Shown: positions 1 through 9,206 of the stretch, one piece after another | How positions within the stretch are numbered: position 1 is the first letter of the stretch | Layout: every line of letters begins with the position of its first letter | From: Podochytrium sp. JEL0797 | Lineage: Eukaryota; Chytridiomycota; Chytridiomycetes; Chytridiales; Chytriomycetaceae | Reading direction: 5' to 3' | NCBI GenBank assembly: GCA_027596195.1 | Contig: JADGJG010000293.1 | Coordinates: 1 to 25,170 of the forward strand | DNA: 25,170 nucleotides | The notes under the pieces: generated by a model | Database searches by the model: none | Told to the model about the DNA's origin: nothing | What the model saw: only the letters and a program-made list of their open reading frames with translations | Position numbers and translations under genes: made by a program

Positions 1-48
<48 letters not shown>

Positions 49-459
49 CCGGTACCCATCGTCACAAAAAAAGCGCTTCACTCTTTATACACCCCCCCCC
101 CCCCAAATAGAAAACGCTTCCCACCCCCCGAAATGGCATCACAAAACGCGTGGAACCCACAATTCCCGCGGATCTGGCCAACAAAGTGTTTAAAATTATC
201 CAGAAAGTCGCGATAAGGAAAAGGTCGTTGTATGGATCGTCCTGTTCCATTGACGGTGTTCGTCGTTTTGGACTCAAGCTCGCGGGTCAATACGACATGA
301 TTGGTTTGTGGGGGAAGGCCCATATTCGCGTTTCTGATGTCCTCTAATGGTCATGCGGGAGCACACAAAAATCAAATGAATAGGAAAAGAAAGATATATG
401 AACGCGTTGATTCGATATCGAATTTATTCGCAACCCAACCCACGCATTCGACGGTGATT
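1..459. other. Left flank: poly-C end and non-coding sequence
   Basis: The window begins with 47 consecutive C residues (1-47). A second run of 13 C lies at 92-104, with a shorter C-rich patch near 121-129. Short open frames exist on both strands here, but none has splice-site context, a recognisable motif or coding-like composition, so I call no gene. The stretch downstream of the minus-strand gene ending at 460 probably includes its 3' UTR. The terminal homopolymer may be an assembly or sequencing artefact at a contig end; this is inference. Confidence 0.6.
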
Positions 460-1008
460 TTACACGTCCTTCTGCCACACGTGCTTGATTTCAAGATTGG
501 GATTGTCGGTCACACTCGACTGCGAGCCAGGCTCGACCAGGAAATCCGCGTGCCTGTTGAAGAGGGCTGGGAACATGAGTCTGTGGATTGGCTTCTCGGC
601 TCCTTGTGTGAGGATGCGGGAGTTGTCAGCTCGAGTCTGCTGTGTTCTGAGAGACTTTGCCATGTCAGCTTCGCTCTTTTCGCGGTGCTGAGCGTTGTTT
701 TTGATGTATTCGGTTGTCTGGTCTTTGGCGAAAGACAGCGCAAAAAGAGAAGCGACGACGACAGCGGCGCCCTTCAAAAGCGGCGCCGCGAAAGACGTCG
801 CCTTTTCGGTCGTTTCGGATCCGTCGCAGTGATCAGGGAACGAGAGCAGCGACAAAGGCGGAGTCCCGTGCGCCAAGGCGTAGTACTCGTGAGGCCAAGA
901 ACGAGCAACTGAAAGCCACTCAGAAGAGGTCGCCTTGTTGCGCAGGAGCGTTTTGCCAGAAGTCCCAGAGTGTGCGAGTCGGCGGCGAATCTGAACCAAC
1001 TTGCTCAT
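460..1008 (-). CDS. Small single-pass, probably mitochondrial, protein (182 aa)
   Basis: This intronless frame encodes 182 residues from the ATG at 1006-1008. The frame stays open upstream to another ATG at 1137, but that extension looks like 5' leader. The N-terminus (MSKLVQIRRRLAHSG) is rich in Arg, Ser and Leu with no acidic residues until about residue 30, as in mitochondrial targeting peptides. Residues about 76-94 (core GAAVVVASLFALSFA) form one membrane-length hydrophobic segment. The following ~85 residues are hydrophilic and charged. This layout resembles small accessory subunits of inner-membrane complexes, but I recognise no specific family, so the function is unknown. It is the most distal of three consecutive minus-strand genes, with about 230 bp to the next one. 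Confidence 0.6.
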   Translation of the reverse strand: MSKLVQIRRRLAHSGTSGKTLLRNKATSSEWLSVARSWPHEYYALAHGTPPLSLLSFPDHCDGSETTEKATSFAAPLLKGAAVVVASLFALSFAKDQTTEYIKNNAQHREKSEADMAKSLRTQQTRADNSRILTQGAEKPIHRLMFPALFNRHADFLVEPGSQSSVTDNPNLEIKHVWQKDV

Positions 1009-1237
1009 TTTGCACTTTTTTGTTGAACAAATCTCCATTTGTATGTGACGGGTGGAATGTGGCAGGTTCTCAATTGACACGAGGTAGTTGTCGCGTCGCC
1101 TTATTGTCAGAAACAGAAAGGAAATCCAACCCAACATAAAATAAAATACAAATTAAATAAACACCACCGCCGACACTTTGGGTTGAGCAGCAAGAGCATC
1201 ACATAAAATCAGGAAACAAAAAACACCAGAAATAAAA

Positions 1238-3019
1238 TCACCACAACATCAACGCAACCAGGACTCCCTCCAGCATTTCGAACCACAACGACGGAACTAC
1301 TTGCTGTTGCGACGAGCCCATTTGAATATTCAGCGGATTCGCAGGAGCAACATTTCCAGGAGCAGAATTTCCGGGAGCAACATTTGCAGGAGCAGCGTTT
1401 CCGGGAGCACTTCCAAGAACCACATTTCCAGGAAGAACATTCCCCGGCACAACATTCCCAGAAACATTAATTATGATGACATTAGGCTGACCCCCGTTCC
1501 CACCACCACCACCATTCTGCGTCGCTGCAGGTACGTTCACAAGAACTCCGGGAGTCTGGATTCCTTGCATGGGCACGGCTGTTGTACCTGCAGCTGCAGG
1601 AGCGGTGGTAAGTGCAACGGTTGCTGCAAGCGTGGGTACTACGGGCGTTGCGGGCGCGGTTGTGGCGGCAGTTGTGGCGACCGTCGTGACGGCGGCTGGT
1701 GTAGTTGCAACGACAGTTGTGGAAACTGCCGCAGTTGTTGGTGAAGTTGTGGCGACATTTGTAGTGATTGCAGTCGTAGTAAGGGATGGTTGGCCGCAGT
1801 CTCCCAGACCGCAAAGGCAATATGGGTACGGTAGCGGCTGTTCACGAGTAATGTTTTTAATATTTGATGGAAAAGGTGGGATTCAGCTTACCGCTAGTCG
1901 ACAAGTGTCCACTTGGCTTGGCTGGAAGCAGACCCCGCCAATGCCCAAATTCCCAACGTACTGAATCGCTTGGACTTGGATACTTGTAACTGGTGTTGTA
2001 GTGGCTGACACTGTCATGAGCCCCACCAATTGGCCAGATGCGCACGCAGCCGGCTGTACACTATATCCATTTTGATTCTTGCAGCAGTATTGTGTCGTTT
2101 GAGAAGTAAGAGTGCTGGCAAAATACACCACGGAGTTTTGAGCCTGGCCAATCCCGCAAATCATGTAGATGCAACTGAGATAGTATGTGCTTGTGGACGC
2201 AAGAAAGAATTGGGACGCGACAATGAAATCCTGGGCATTAACGAGGTATTTCGGCCCGATTCCAAGCGTACCAGGATAGATAGCAGTGGGAGATCCACCC
2301 CCGGAATTAACTGGAAAGTAACCAAACTGCAGAGATGTCCCTGTGTAGCTCACAGTACAAGAATCCGACGAAGTTAACTGCTGACAAGTGGGCGTGGCTG
2401 CGGCTTGTCTTTTTGGGAGCTGTACAACGAGTCTGGCAGGATCCGCGAGATCAAAGGACTTGTCGGCATCAACGGAGAACTTCTGGCCAACTAGAGGCTG
2501 AGTAGTGCGATTTTTTTATATATAATGTTGCCAATGTAAAAATGGGAAACTCAAAACTTACAGATCCCATGCAGCCAGCGTAGCATAGTCCTCCTTTAGC
2601 TTGAGCTCCAGCGTACTTGACAATCACCGCCGGAGAACTTATGCCCGAAAGAATCGAGAACTCCACCATCCCAGTTACACCCCCGTGCAGGGAACCGAGC
2701 TGATGACTCCATTCTTGCAGCAGAAAAGAGTGGTCCAATCGTTCTGTCTGTTGAAAGAGATGTCGAAGCCGGTGGTCGCACGTGGCACAGCAGTTCCACA
2801 CGACATGGATCCAACGAAACCTCCCACGTACGAGCTCAAGGTGAGCTTCATGTCGATCGCGTTGATGACTTCGAATGGCCCCTGAGGTTCCGAATCAATC
2901 GCTGCGGGGCTGGGTCCGCCAAGGATGGCAGGAAATTTGACCACCGAGAGTCCACCAGAACTTGTGAGTTGCAGCGTGCAAGCGTCAGAGATGGTGACTC
3001 GATTGCAAAATGAAGGCAT
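1238..3019 (-). CDS. Surface-type protein: two homologous Cys domains, Thr-rich stalk, PGN repeats
   Basis: Three exons: 3019-2562, 2497-1892 and 1837-1238. The introns have gtaagt...ctcag and gtaagc...acag borders and both are phase 0. Two homologous domains are visible. Domain 1 (exon 1) has ISDACTLQL, a CCKNG motif and a GGLCYAGC end. Domain 2 (exon 2) has SSDSCTVSY, CCKNQNG and GGVCFQPSQVDTC. Exon 3 starts with a Cys cluster (YCLCGLGDC), then about 70 Thr/Ala/Val-rich residues suited to O-glycosylation. A Gly run and Pro-Gly-Asn repeats follow, ending in a short hydrophobic tail (LEGVLVALMLW) like a GPI signal or membrane anchor. The frame breaks once in exon 1 at the C5 run 2680-2684: one extra base restores the frame and makes exon 1 459 nt (153 codons), for about 554 aa overall. 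No signal peptide is visible, and homology to domain 2 suggests the true start lies in an unseen upstream exon. I do not recognise the domain family. Confidence 0.7.
1335..1472 (-). repeat. Pro-Gly-Asn coding repeats in exon 3 of the surface-type gene
   Basis: On the minus strand, imperfect 12-15 bp units of the form GGAAATGTTGCTCCT repeat about ten times. They encode the series GNVVPGNVLPGNVVLGSAPG followed by further APGN/APAN units. The period is 4-5 residues. Low-complexity Pro/Gly/Asn repeats of this type are common in the flexible stalks of wall or surface proteins. Copy-number variation between strains would be expected. Confidence 0.8.
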
Positions 3020-3434
3020 TTTAAGCTGTTTTCAATTCATTGGTGGAAGACGCGTTGGTCTTTTTAACGGTTTTCGGTGCGCGAATGAAGGATTAATAAA
3101 ATGAATGAAGGAGAAGTTGTGACTCGAATAGGTGGGCGGGTAAGGAAAAAAGGAAAAAGGAAGCCTAGTCATGGCTATTCATTTTCAATGAATAGTTGAT
3201 GCTGCGATTCTTGCTGTGCACCAAAAGCCTCGCGTGAATTCGAAGCCATTTCGGGGATTTTGACTCATCTTCTTGACGAGCACAGGCAAAAAATCATTCA
3301 TCGCTCTTCTGTTGTAACCTTCTCTCCTGTGATCTGTGATACCTCAAACGCGTCTAGTAATTGCAAAAAGAATGTGAGACAGTCTTTTGCCCGATTGCAT
3401 TGAGTTGTGAGAAGAATATTTTTTTTGCTTCCTA
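3020..3434. other. Intergenic region between surface-type and palmitoyltransferase genes
   Basis: No coding frame longer than about 35 codons is convincing here on either strand. On the minus strand a possible 3' splice site (gaaaacag at 3023-3030) directly precedes the first ATG of the surface-type gene, and the frame is open across it. This leaves room for an unseen signal-peptide exon. The best minus-strand candidate ORF (ATG near 3169) is hydrophobic but has no good 5' splice site, so it is not called. Confidence 0.4.
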
Positions 3435-5352
3435 TCAAACCACCAAAACACCCTCACACCCCTTCTCCTTCTTCCCAAACCGAAACCACGCGCACCCTTC
3501 CCTCATCAACCTCCAAATCTTTTTCCAAGCCTGCGTCTCCACCTCCCGATTGTTTTTCCACCGCGGCTCCCTCCCATCTTGAATCGCCAGCCACCGACTC
3601 GTCGTCATGTTTAGGATGCACAGACGGATGTGGAATTGGAGGATGGAGAATATGTTGATGGAAATTAGTGCGGCGAGGATGGCGTAGAGGAGTGTTGTGC
3701 CGAGGATGGCGTATGTTGTGGGTGGCGTGAGTGTCTTGTTTGTGAGGTGTGTGACTGGTGTGGGTAAGTGATTAGTAGCGGAAAACATTGAAGAAAGATT
3801 TACCGATGGTTATCCAGTACTCCCGATCGGTGAAGTAGAGGGTGAATGTGCAGAATGCGATTGCGGAGAATGCGCCGGCGAGGAACCATGCGAGGAATAC
3901 CGTTATGAAAAAAGATTTGTAGTTTTTTCTTCCGATGCAGCAGGATAGGAATGGGCAATGATGGTCTGAGGAAACAAGCGGGTTCGTCAGCAAAAATCAT
4001 CCGCGGAATCGAGATGAACAAAAAATAGCATTCATTCTTACCGAACCCGGTAACACACTTGTTGCACATTTTACAGTGCTTGCTATCCTCTTCGACGACG
4101 ACGTTGCAGATCCCGCACATGAGGGTGCGTGTGTTGATGACGGGTTGATTGATTCCCTTTACGAAATGGACGTCTCGCGGGATCCCGCTGGTGATGACGG
4201 TTGGATGTTGCGGGTCCACTGTTATTGTGTATATTGTCGTTGCGAACTGAATCGCAGATAGGGCGATGGACAGGAAAAGCGCGAGAGGTCGAAATGGTTG
4301 AGGGAGGAATTGGATCAAGAAGCCCCAGAACCCAAGACCCAGAAGAACCCAGCAGCACCATTGGAGAATCATGTGTACTGAAAATGATCAAAATGATGAG
4401 AAGATATTGGTGCGAAAAGGCTGGGCTTCTTACAATCTACTGGCCGTTCCCAACCGTTCTTTCTAAACCACGCATTGAACTGTTCGGGTTCAAATTTTGA
4501 AGAGGTATAAAACTGAGTCTGATCGACCATGAACAGCGGCATTTTCATTTCTTTGGCTTGGAGCTTTCGCTGGGCTCGTGTTGGTTGAGGTGAGAAAACT
4601 GTTTCTTTCGGAGCTTCGCTTAACGGAGTCGCGCCTGTAGATATTTCTTGGGAGTCTGTATTTTGACGCGTGGCGTGTAAGGTGTGGATATCGATTGGGA
4701 GGATGTTGGTGCCGTATTTGTTGATTGTTTTTGTGGGGTCGAACGAGCCCTCGATGGAGTCCACATCATTTGGTTCTGGTTCTTTGATGGCTATTATTTC
4801 CGAAAGAATCTGCGCGTCGATATTGGGGTTGTTGATTTGGTTTTGACAGATGATGGATTCAGGCATTTCTGCTTCGAGGTCAATTATTTCCGTGAAAGGC
4901 AGTGCGCTGACTGCAGGAGTGATGGTTTCATTCGGACAACTGTTAGAAGGTACGTCGCGGTGGCCGATGGGTATTATTTCCGAATCCAGTGGCGCGTTGA
5001 TTCTGTTGGTGATCTTTTCATTTTTGCCTGAAATAGTCAGGTGATACGAGAGGCTACGAGTTCGTTGGTGACAAGCGGGTGCTATTATGAGACTGGTGTT
5101 GTCGCTTCGGCATCTGGGACGACGTGGTTCTGAGGTGAAGAGAGTTGCCGCAGACGACAGGAAATCCGAACGAGGTGCGCTTGCGAGCTTTGCGGGTGCC
5201 ATCTTGAGAGTTGCAGTTGCAGTGTCAGAGGGGATATATGAGTGCGAAAACGCGTCTTGGTGCGAGTGAGAGCGCTGTTTTGAAGAGGGCGAGCGCGAAA
5301 GAGCGGGAATCATTTTTTTTCGATTCTTTTGAAAGATGTAAATCTCAACCAC
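3435..5352 (-). CDS. DHHC-type protein S-acyltransferase, ZDHHC1/11-like
   Basis: Four exons: 5352-4434, 4377-4042, 3965-3804 and 3754-3435. Phases agree at every junction, giving 578 residues; ATGs at 5313 and 5202 are alternative starts. It transfers palmitate from acyl-CoA to cysteines of membrane-associated proteins. Four membrane segments are visible: about 309-331, 338-359, after the catalytic domain (FFITVFLAWFLAGAFSAIAF), and in exon 4 (YAILGTTLLYAILAALISI). The Cys-rich domain (about 394-435) has CGIC, SKHCKMCNKCVTGF and the catalytic DHHC at 419-422, then SCCIG and NY. The intron at 3966-4041 splits the Asp codon of DHHC. The NGWERPVD lead-in to the first membrane segment and KHC..CNKCV.GFDHHC match ZDHHC1/ZDHHC11. 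Its ~300-residue N-terminal extension is Ser/Pro-rich, probably disordered, and unusual for the family. Confidence 0.88.
4785..5015 (-). repeat. Degenerate ~90-bp repeats in the palmitoyltransferase N-terminal exon
   Basis: Three related segments near 4793, 4882 and 4970 share the plus-strand core attatttccg and similar flanks, spaced about 88-90 bp. In the protein they give three ~30-residue units built on SEIIPI, TEIIDL and SEIIAI, each preceded by a hydrophobic residue pair. Divergence is high, so this is an old internal duplication rather than a microsatellite. Confidence 0.55.
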
Positions 5353-5673
5353 CCATATTAACTGCTTCGAATACTTAAGTTGTTTTCAGAGAATAAAAAC
5401 GAATGGGGCAACTTGCTCCGCCACCCGGCCTTGCCGCTCGCACGATAGCGTTAACACCAACGGCTTCGGCGAAATATTCAAAACTCAGTCATCAATGCTG
5501 CTCAGTGCAGGCTCCCGAAGGAGCGTTAGTGTGTGACCGAGAGTTCTGGTAAAACGAATTCCTCATCCGGCAGCCCATATTTCCTTTTCGAACATTTTCG
5601 CGTGATGTGAATCGCAATCTTGACTTCTCCGTGGGCAGCCACCGACACCACGAGCTTACACTTTTGCGATGCA
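5353..5673. other. Intergenic region upstream of the palmitoyltransferase gene
   Basis: No supported gene. The first ~50 bp upstream of 5352 are A+T-rich, while 5400-5470 is G+C-rich. The promoter of the minus-strand palmitoyltransferase gene should lie here, but I see no clear TATA box. I looked for tRNA A and B boxes in the G+C-rich part and found none. Confidence 0.4.
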
Positions 5674-6055
5674 CTACTTGTTGGCCTGTTTTTCCTTCAC
5701 CAATTTGTAGTCCAATTTTTGTGGTGCTTGGTTCGGGAAAATGGATTCAAGTTCAAAACAATTCTTTGCAATCACTTCTAGCCAGCTAGGAATTCCGGCT
5801 CTGGGCTTGTGTGTGAATGATTCCACACACTCCTGCATGATGCCTCGACAAAGGTGCCACACGGTGCCTGATCACGAAATTTTTTCAAAGCAAGATTGAC
5901 AATTTCTTTTCAGAGTTTCTGGCGAGACACAACCAGAGAGATGGAAGAAGAGCAAGAATGTTACCAGCGAAAAAGAGATCTCCATCGGTGTCATGACCCG
6001 ATTTCCAAACTGATTTCCGCCACTTTGGGACCAAAAAAAGGGGGGGGGGTTCCAT
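5674..6055 (-). CDS. Possible small two-exon gene or exon remnant, unknown function
   Basis: On the minus strand, 6055-5965 and 5867-5674 can be joined by an intron with gtaaca...atcag borders (97 nt) and matching phase. The result is about 94 residues ending in TAG. The second part reads naturally: TVWHLCRGIMQECVESF, then IPSWLEVIAKNCFELES and a charged tail. It has aromatic residues, cysteines and helices typical of real protein. The first part begins beside a 10-base homopolymer (6040-6049) where the frame is uncertain, so the start is a guess. It would be head-to-head with alpha-tubulin, only ~115 bp away. I recognise no family. It may be a true small gene, the 3' part of a decayed gene, or chance. 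Confidence 0.35.
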
Positions 6056-6170
6056 CGCGGACAAAAACAAAGGCTTCCGCCTCAAAAGCAAAGGCAAAAA
6101 TTTCGCTTTGTCTCTTTCCCAACTCACTGCCAATCCCTTGCCTTTGGTCCTGAGCCCATCTACTTAACAA

Positions 6171-7777
<1,607 letters not shown>

Positions 7778-7936
7778 GTTATTTTTTCGACCGCGCGGCG
7801 CTCTATGGCTGCGTTTTCCGATGCTTGATAGTGGGAATGCAGTGCAAAGACCAAAAAAAAATATGTTTGATATTCTGTTGGATTTGTTTATTTTGTCGAC
7901 GCGAAGAGGTTCAGCGTATCGTCCGCATTTTGTCCC

Positions 7937-8018
7937 TGCCTTTGTCCACTGGTATTGTCTGTGAAGGATATATGGGGAGGAGCGGCACGTGAGGACTTGG
8001 CGACTTTAAAAATGCCAA
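7937..8018 (+). pseudogene. Decayed partial copy of the alpha-tubulin 3' coding end
   Basis: Positions 7937-7955 match 7630-7648 of the tubulin last exon exactly (19 nt). The similarity continues with indels through a segment corresponding to GEGMEEGEF...REDLAAL. The copy is in the same orientation, about 307 bp from its parent, lacks the rest of the gene and is frame-disrupted. It is a relic of a local tandem duplication, not a functional gene. Elsewhere in 7778-8489 I see only A+T-rich 3' flank and the next relic. Confidence 0.8.
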
Positions 8019-8271
8019 GGTTTTTTAACTTTTACTAATTCCCCCCTGAGGAAGTGAAATGCGTATTTAGCGCGCGTCAACCCACAGGAATAAGCCCAAC
8101 AAGCACTTCTTATTGGTTTGAGGCTGGTATCAGATTGGTTTCAGTGGTGAGTGGGGATTGGGGACTAAGGAGCAGGTGGAGAGTGACACATTTTGCCGAA
8201 GGGGTCGGACTGAAACTCTGACAAGCTCTGACTCAATTGAGGATTTTTTTATTAGTAATGAAACGGGGAGA

Positions 8272-8310
8272 ATGCGCAAGATTGGAGTTGCGTTTGGCAC
8301 AAGCCAGAGT
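8272..8310 (+). pseudogene. Short relic of the 5' end of the downstream gene
   Basis: Positions 8272-8288 are identical over 17 nt (atgcgcaagattggagt) to 8520-8536 inside the gene at 8490. They are followed by a weakly similar stretch (TTGGCACAAG versus TCGGCAAGAAG). The relic encodes MRKIGV in a short frame that stops at 8340. A 17-nt exact repeat is unlikely by chance in 25 kb, so it is probably the remnant of a ~248-bp tandem duplication, but most of the unit is no longer recognisable. Confidence 0.5.
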
Positions 8311-8489
8311 TTTGATTTGACTGCTCATAATTCTCCTTGAACCTTTGGTAAAGAACTGCTGGTCAACAGGAGGTGGCGAGCGGTACGTTCATCATTAGTC
8401 AGTTGAAATGAATCTTCGATGAACTTGGCATTTGCCAACGAATTTTTTTCGAAATTCCTTATTGATTTGAAAAGTCACCAAAAGTCACC

Positions 8490-9137
8490 ATGCCACTCTT
8501 TACCAAGCTTCGGGCCAACATGCGCAAGATTGGAGTCAAGCTCGGCAAGAAGACCCGAGATTCAACCAAGAATGCAGTCTCGTCGTTCGTCCCGGCAGCT
8601 CAAGTTGCCTCGGAACTATCCCTGATTCGGATTCCCGAAAAAGAAATGACCGCGCCTCCGGTGCTGCCCGCTGCTGCTTCGAAAGCTGTCGCTTTACCCG
8701 CGACGATCGTCGGACTCAAGAAATCATCACCCCTTCGAAGTTGCTGCTTCCAGGACCAGTGTGCCTGCGGCATCTCCGACGCGGTCGATAAATTCAGCGG
8801 GGCCAATGTCATTGACGGGGTCGATAAATTCAATGGGGCCGAAGCTCTGGAGGAATATCGCGCCTTTCAGTCTCGGCAATTCGATGAGACCGTTCCAAGC
8901 ACCACCGAAATCATGAAAGCTGTATTCAATGATCCCAGCTATTCATGTAAGGATATTGTGGAACCAGAACCGGTTTTCGTCGTTGAGGCTGTTCCAACCT
9001 CGGCTGAGGCGGTGTTCTTCAAAAGGGCTCGATTACTTGCCGTTGCATCCACGATTGGATTTGCAATAATAGTTTTGTTTTCTATGGTGGCGGAGAGGTT
9101 GATTTTCTCCCTTTTGAGTCGTTTGATTCGGATATGA
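8490..9137 (+). CDS. Unrecognised protein with C-terminal membrane segment (215 aa)
   Basis: One exon, from the ATG at 8490, which is preceded by a direct repeat (aaagtcacc twice). The first ~28 residues are strongly basic (MPLFTKLRANMRKIGVKLGKK). The middle is Ala/Pro/Val-rich with a CCFQDQCAC cysteine cluster near residue 86. A 12-residue tandem repeat (VDKFSGANVIDG, VDKFNGAEALEE) follows. Near the C-terminus LLAVASTIGFAIIVLFSMVA is a clear transmembrane helix, followed by about 15 mostly hydrophobic residues with three Arg. That topology is like a tail-anchored protein, although the tail is longer than usual. There is no signal peptide. I recognise no family. It is tail-to-tail with the dynein gene (69 bp apart), and an aataaa lies near 9168. 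Confidence 0.7.
   Translation: MPLFTKLRANMRKIGVKLGKKTRDSTKNAVSSFVPAAQVASELSLIRIPEKEMTAPPVLPAAASKAVALPATIVGLKKSSPLRSCCFQDQCACGISDAVDKFSGANVIDGVDKFNGAEALEEYRAFQSRQFDETVPSTTEIMKAVFNDPSYSCKDIVEPEPVFVVEAVPTSAEAVFFKRARLLAVASTIGFAIIVLFSMVAERLIFSLLSRLIRI
8783..8854 (+). repeat. 36-bp tandem duplication inside the unrecognised gene
   Basis: ggtcgataaattca occurs at 8783-8796 and 8819-8832, followed by near-identical ggggcc contexts. The 36-bp period keeps frame and encodes two 12-residue units. Few differences separate the copies, so the duplication is fairly recent compared with the decayed relics nearby. Confidence 0.75.
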
Positions 9138-9206
9138 AGAGGAGGGAATACGTAAGCAGCCAAAATAGAATAAAACGAATATTATTTCAAAGAACAGAAG
9201 AAAAAT

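Noticed and set aside
1..47. Telomere repeat at the window start
   Set aside because: Pure C without an interspersed T/A unit is not a known telomeric repeat pattern.
301..912. 203-residue plus-strand open frame, Arg-rich
   Set aside because: Overlaps the minus-strand 460-1008 gene, which has a coherent targeting peptide and membrane segment. The Arg-rich frame is low-complexity antisense.
1569..1964. Ala/Val-rich plus-strand frame resembling a hydrophobic protein
   Set aside because: Antisense of the Thr/Ala-rich stalk exon; the apparent hydrophobicity comes from complementing ACN/GCN codons.
2676..2690. Programmed -1 ribosomal frameshift as explanation of the frame break
   Set aside because: No canonical X-XXY-YYZ slippery heptamer in the right register and no obvious downstream pseudoknot. 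A homopolymer length error is simpler.
5390..5475. Possible tRNA in the G+C-rich patch
   Set aside because: No paired acceptor stem and no GGTTCRANYCC-type B box on either strand.
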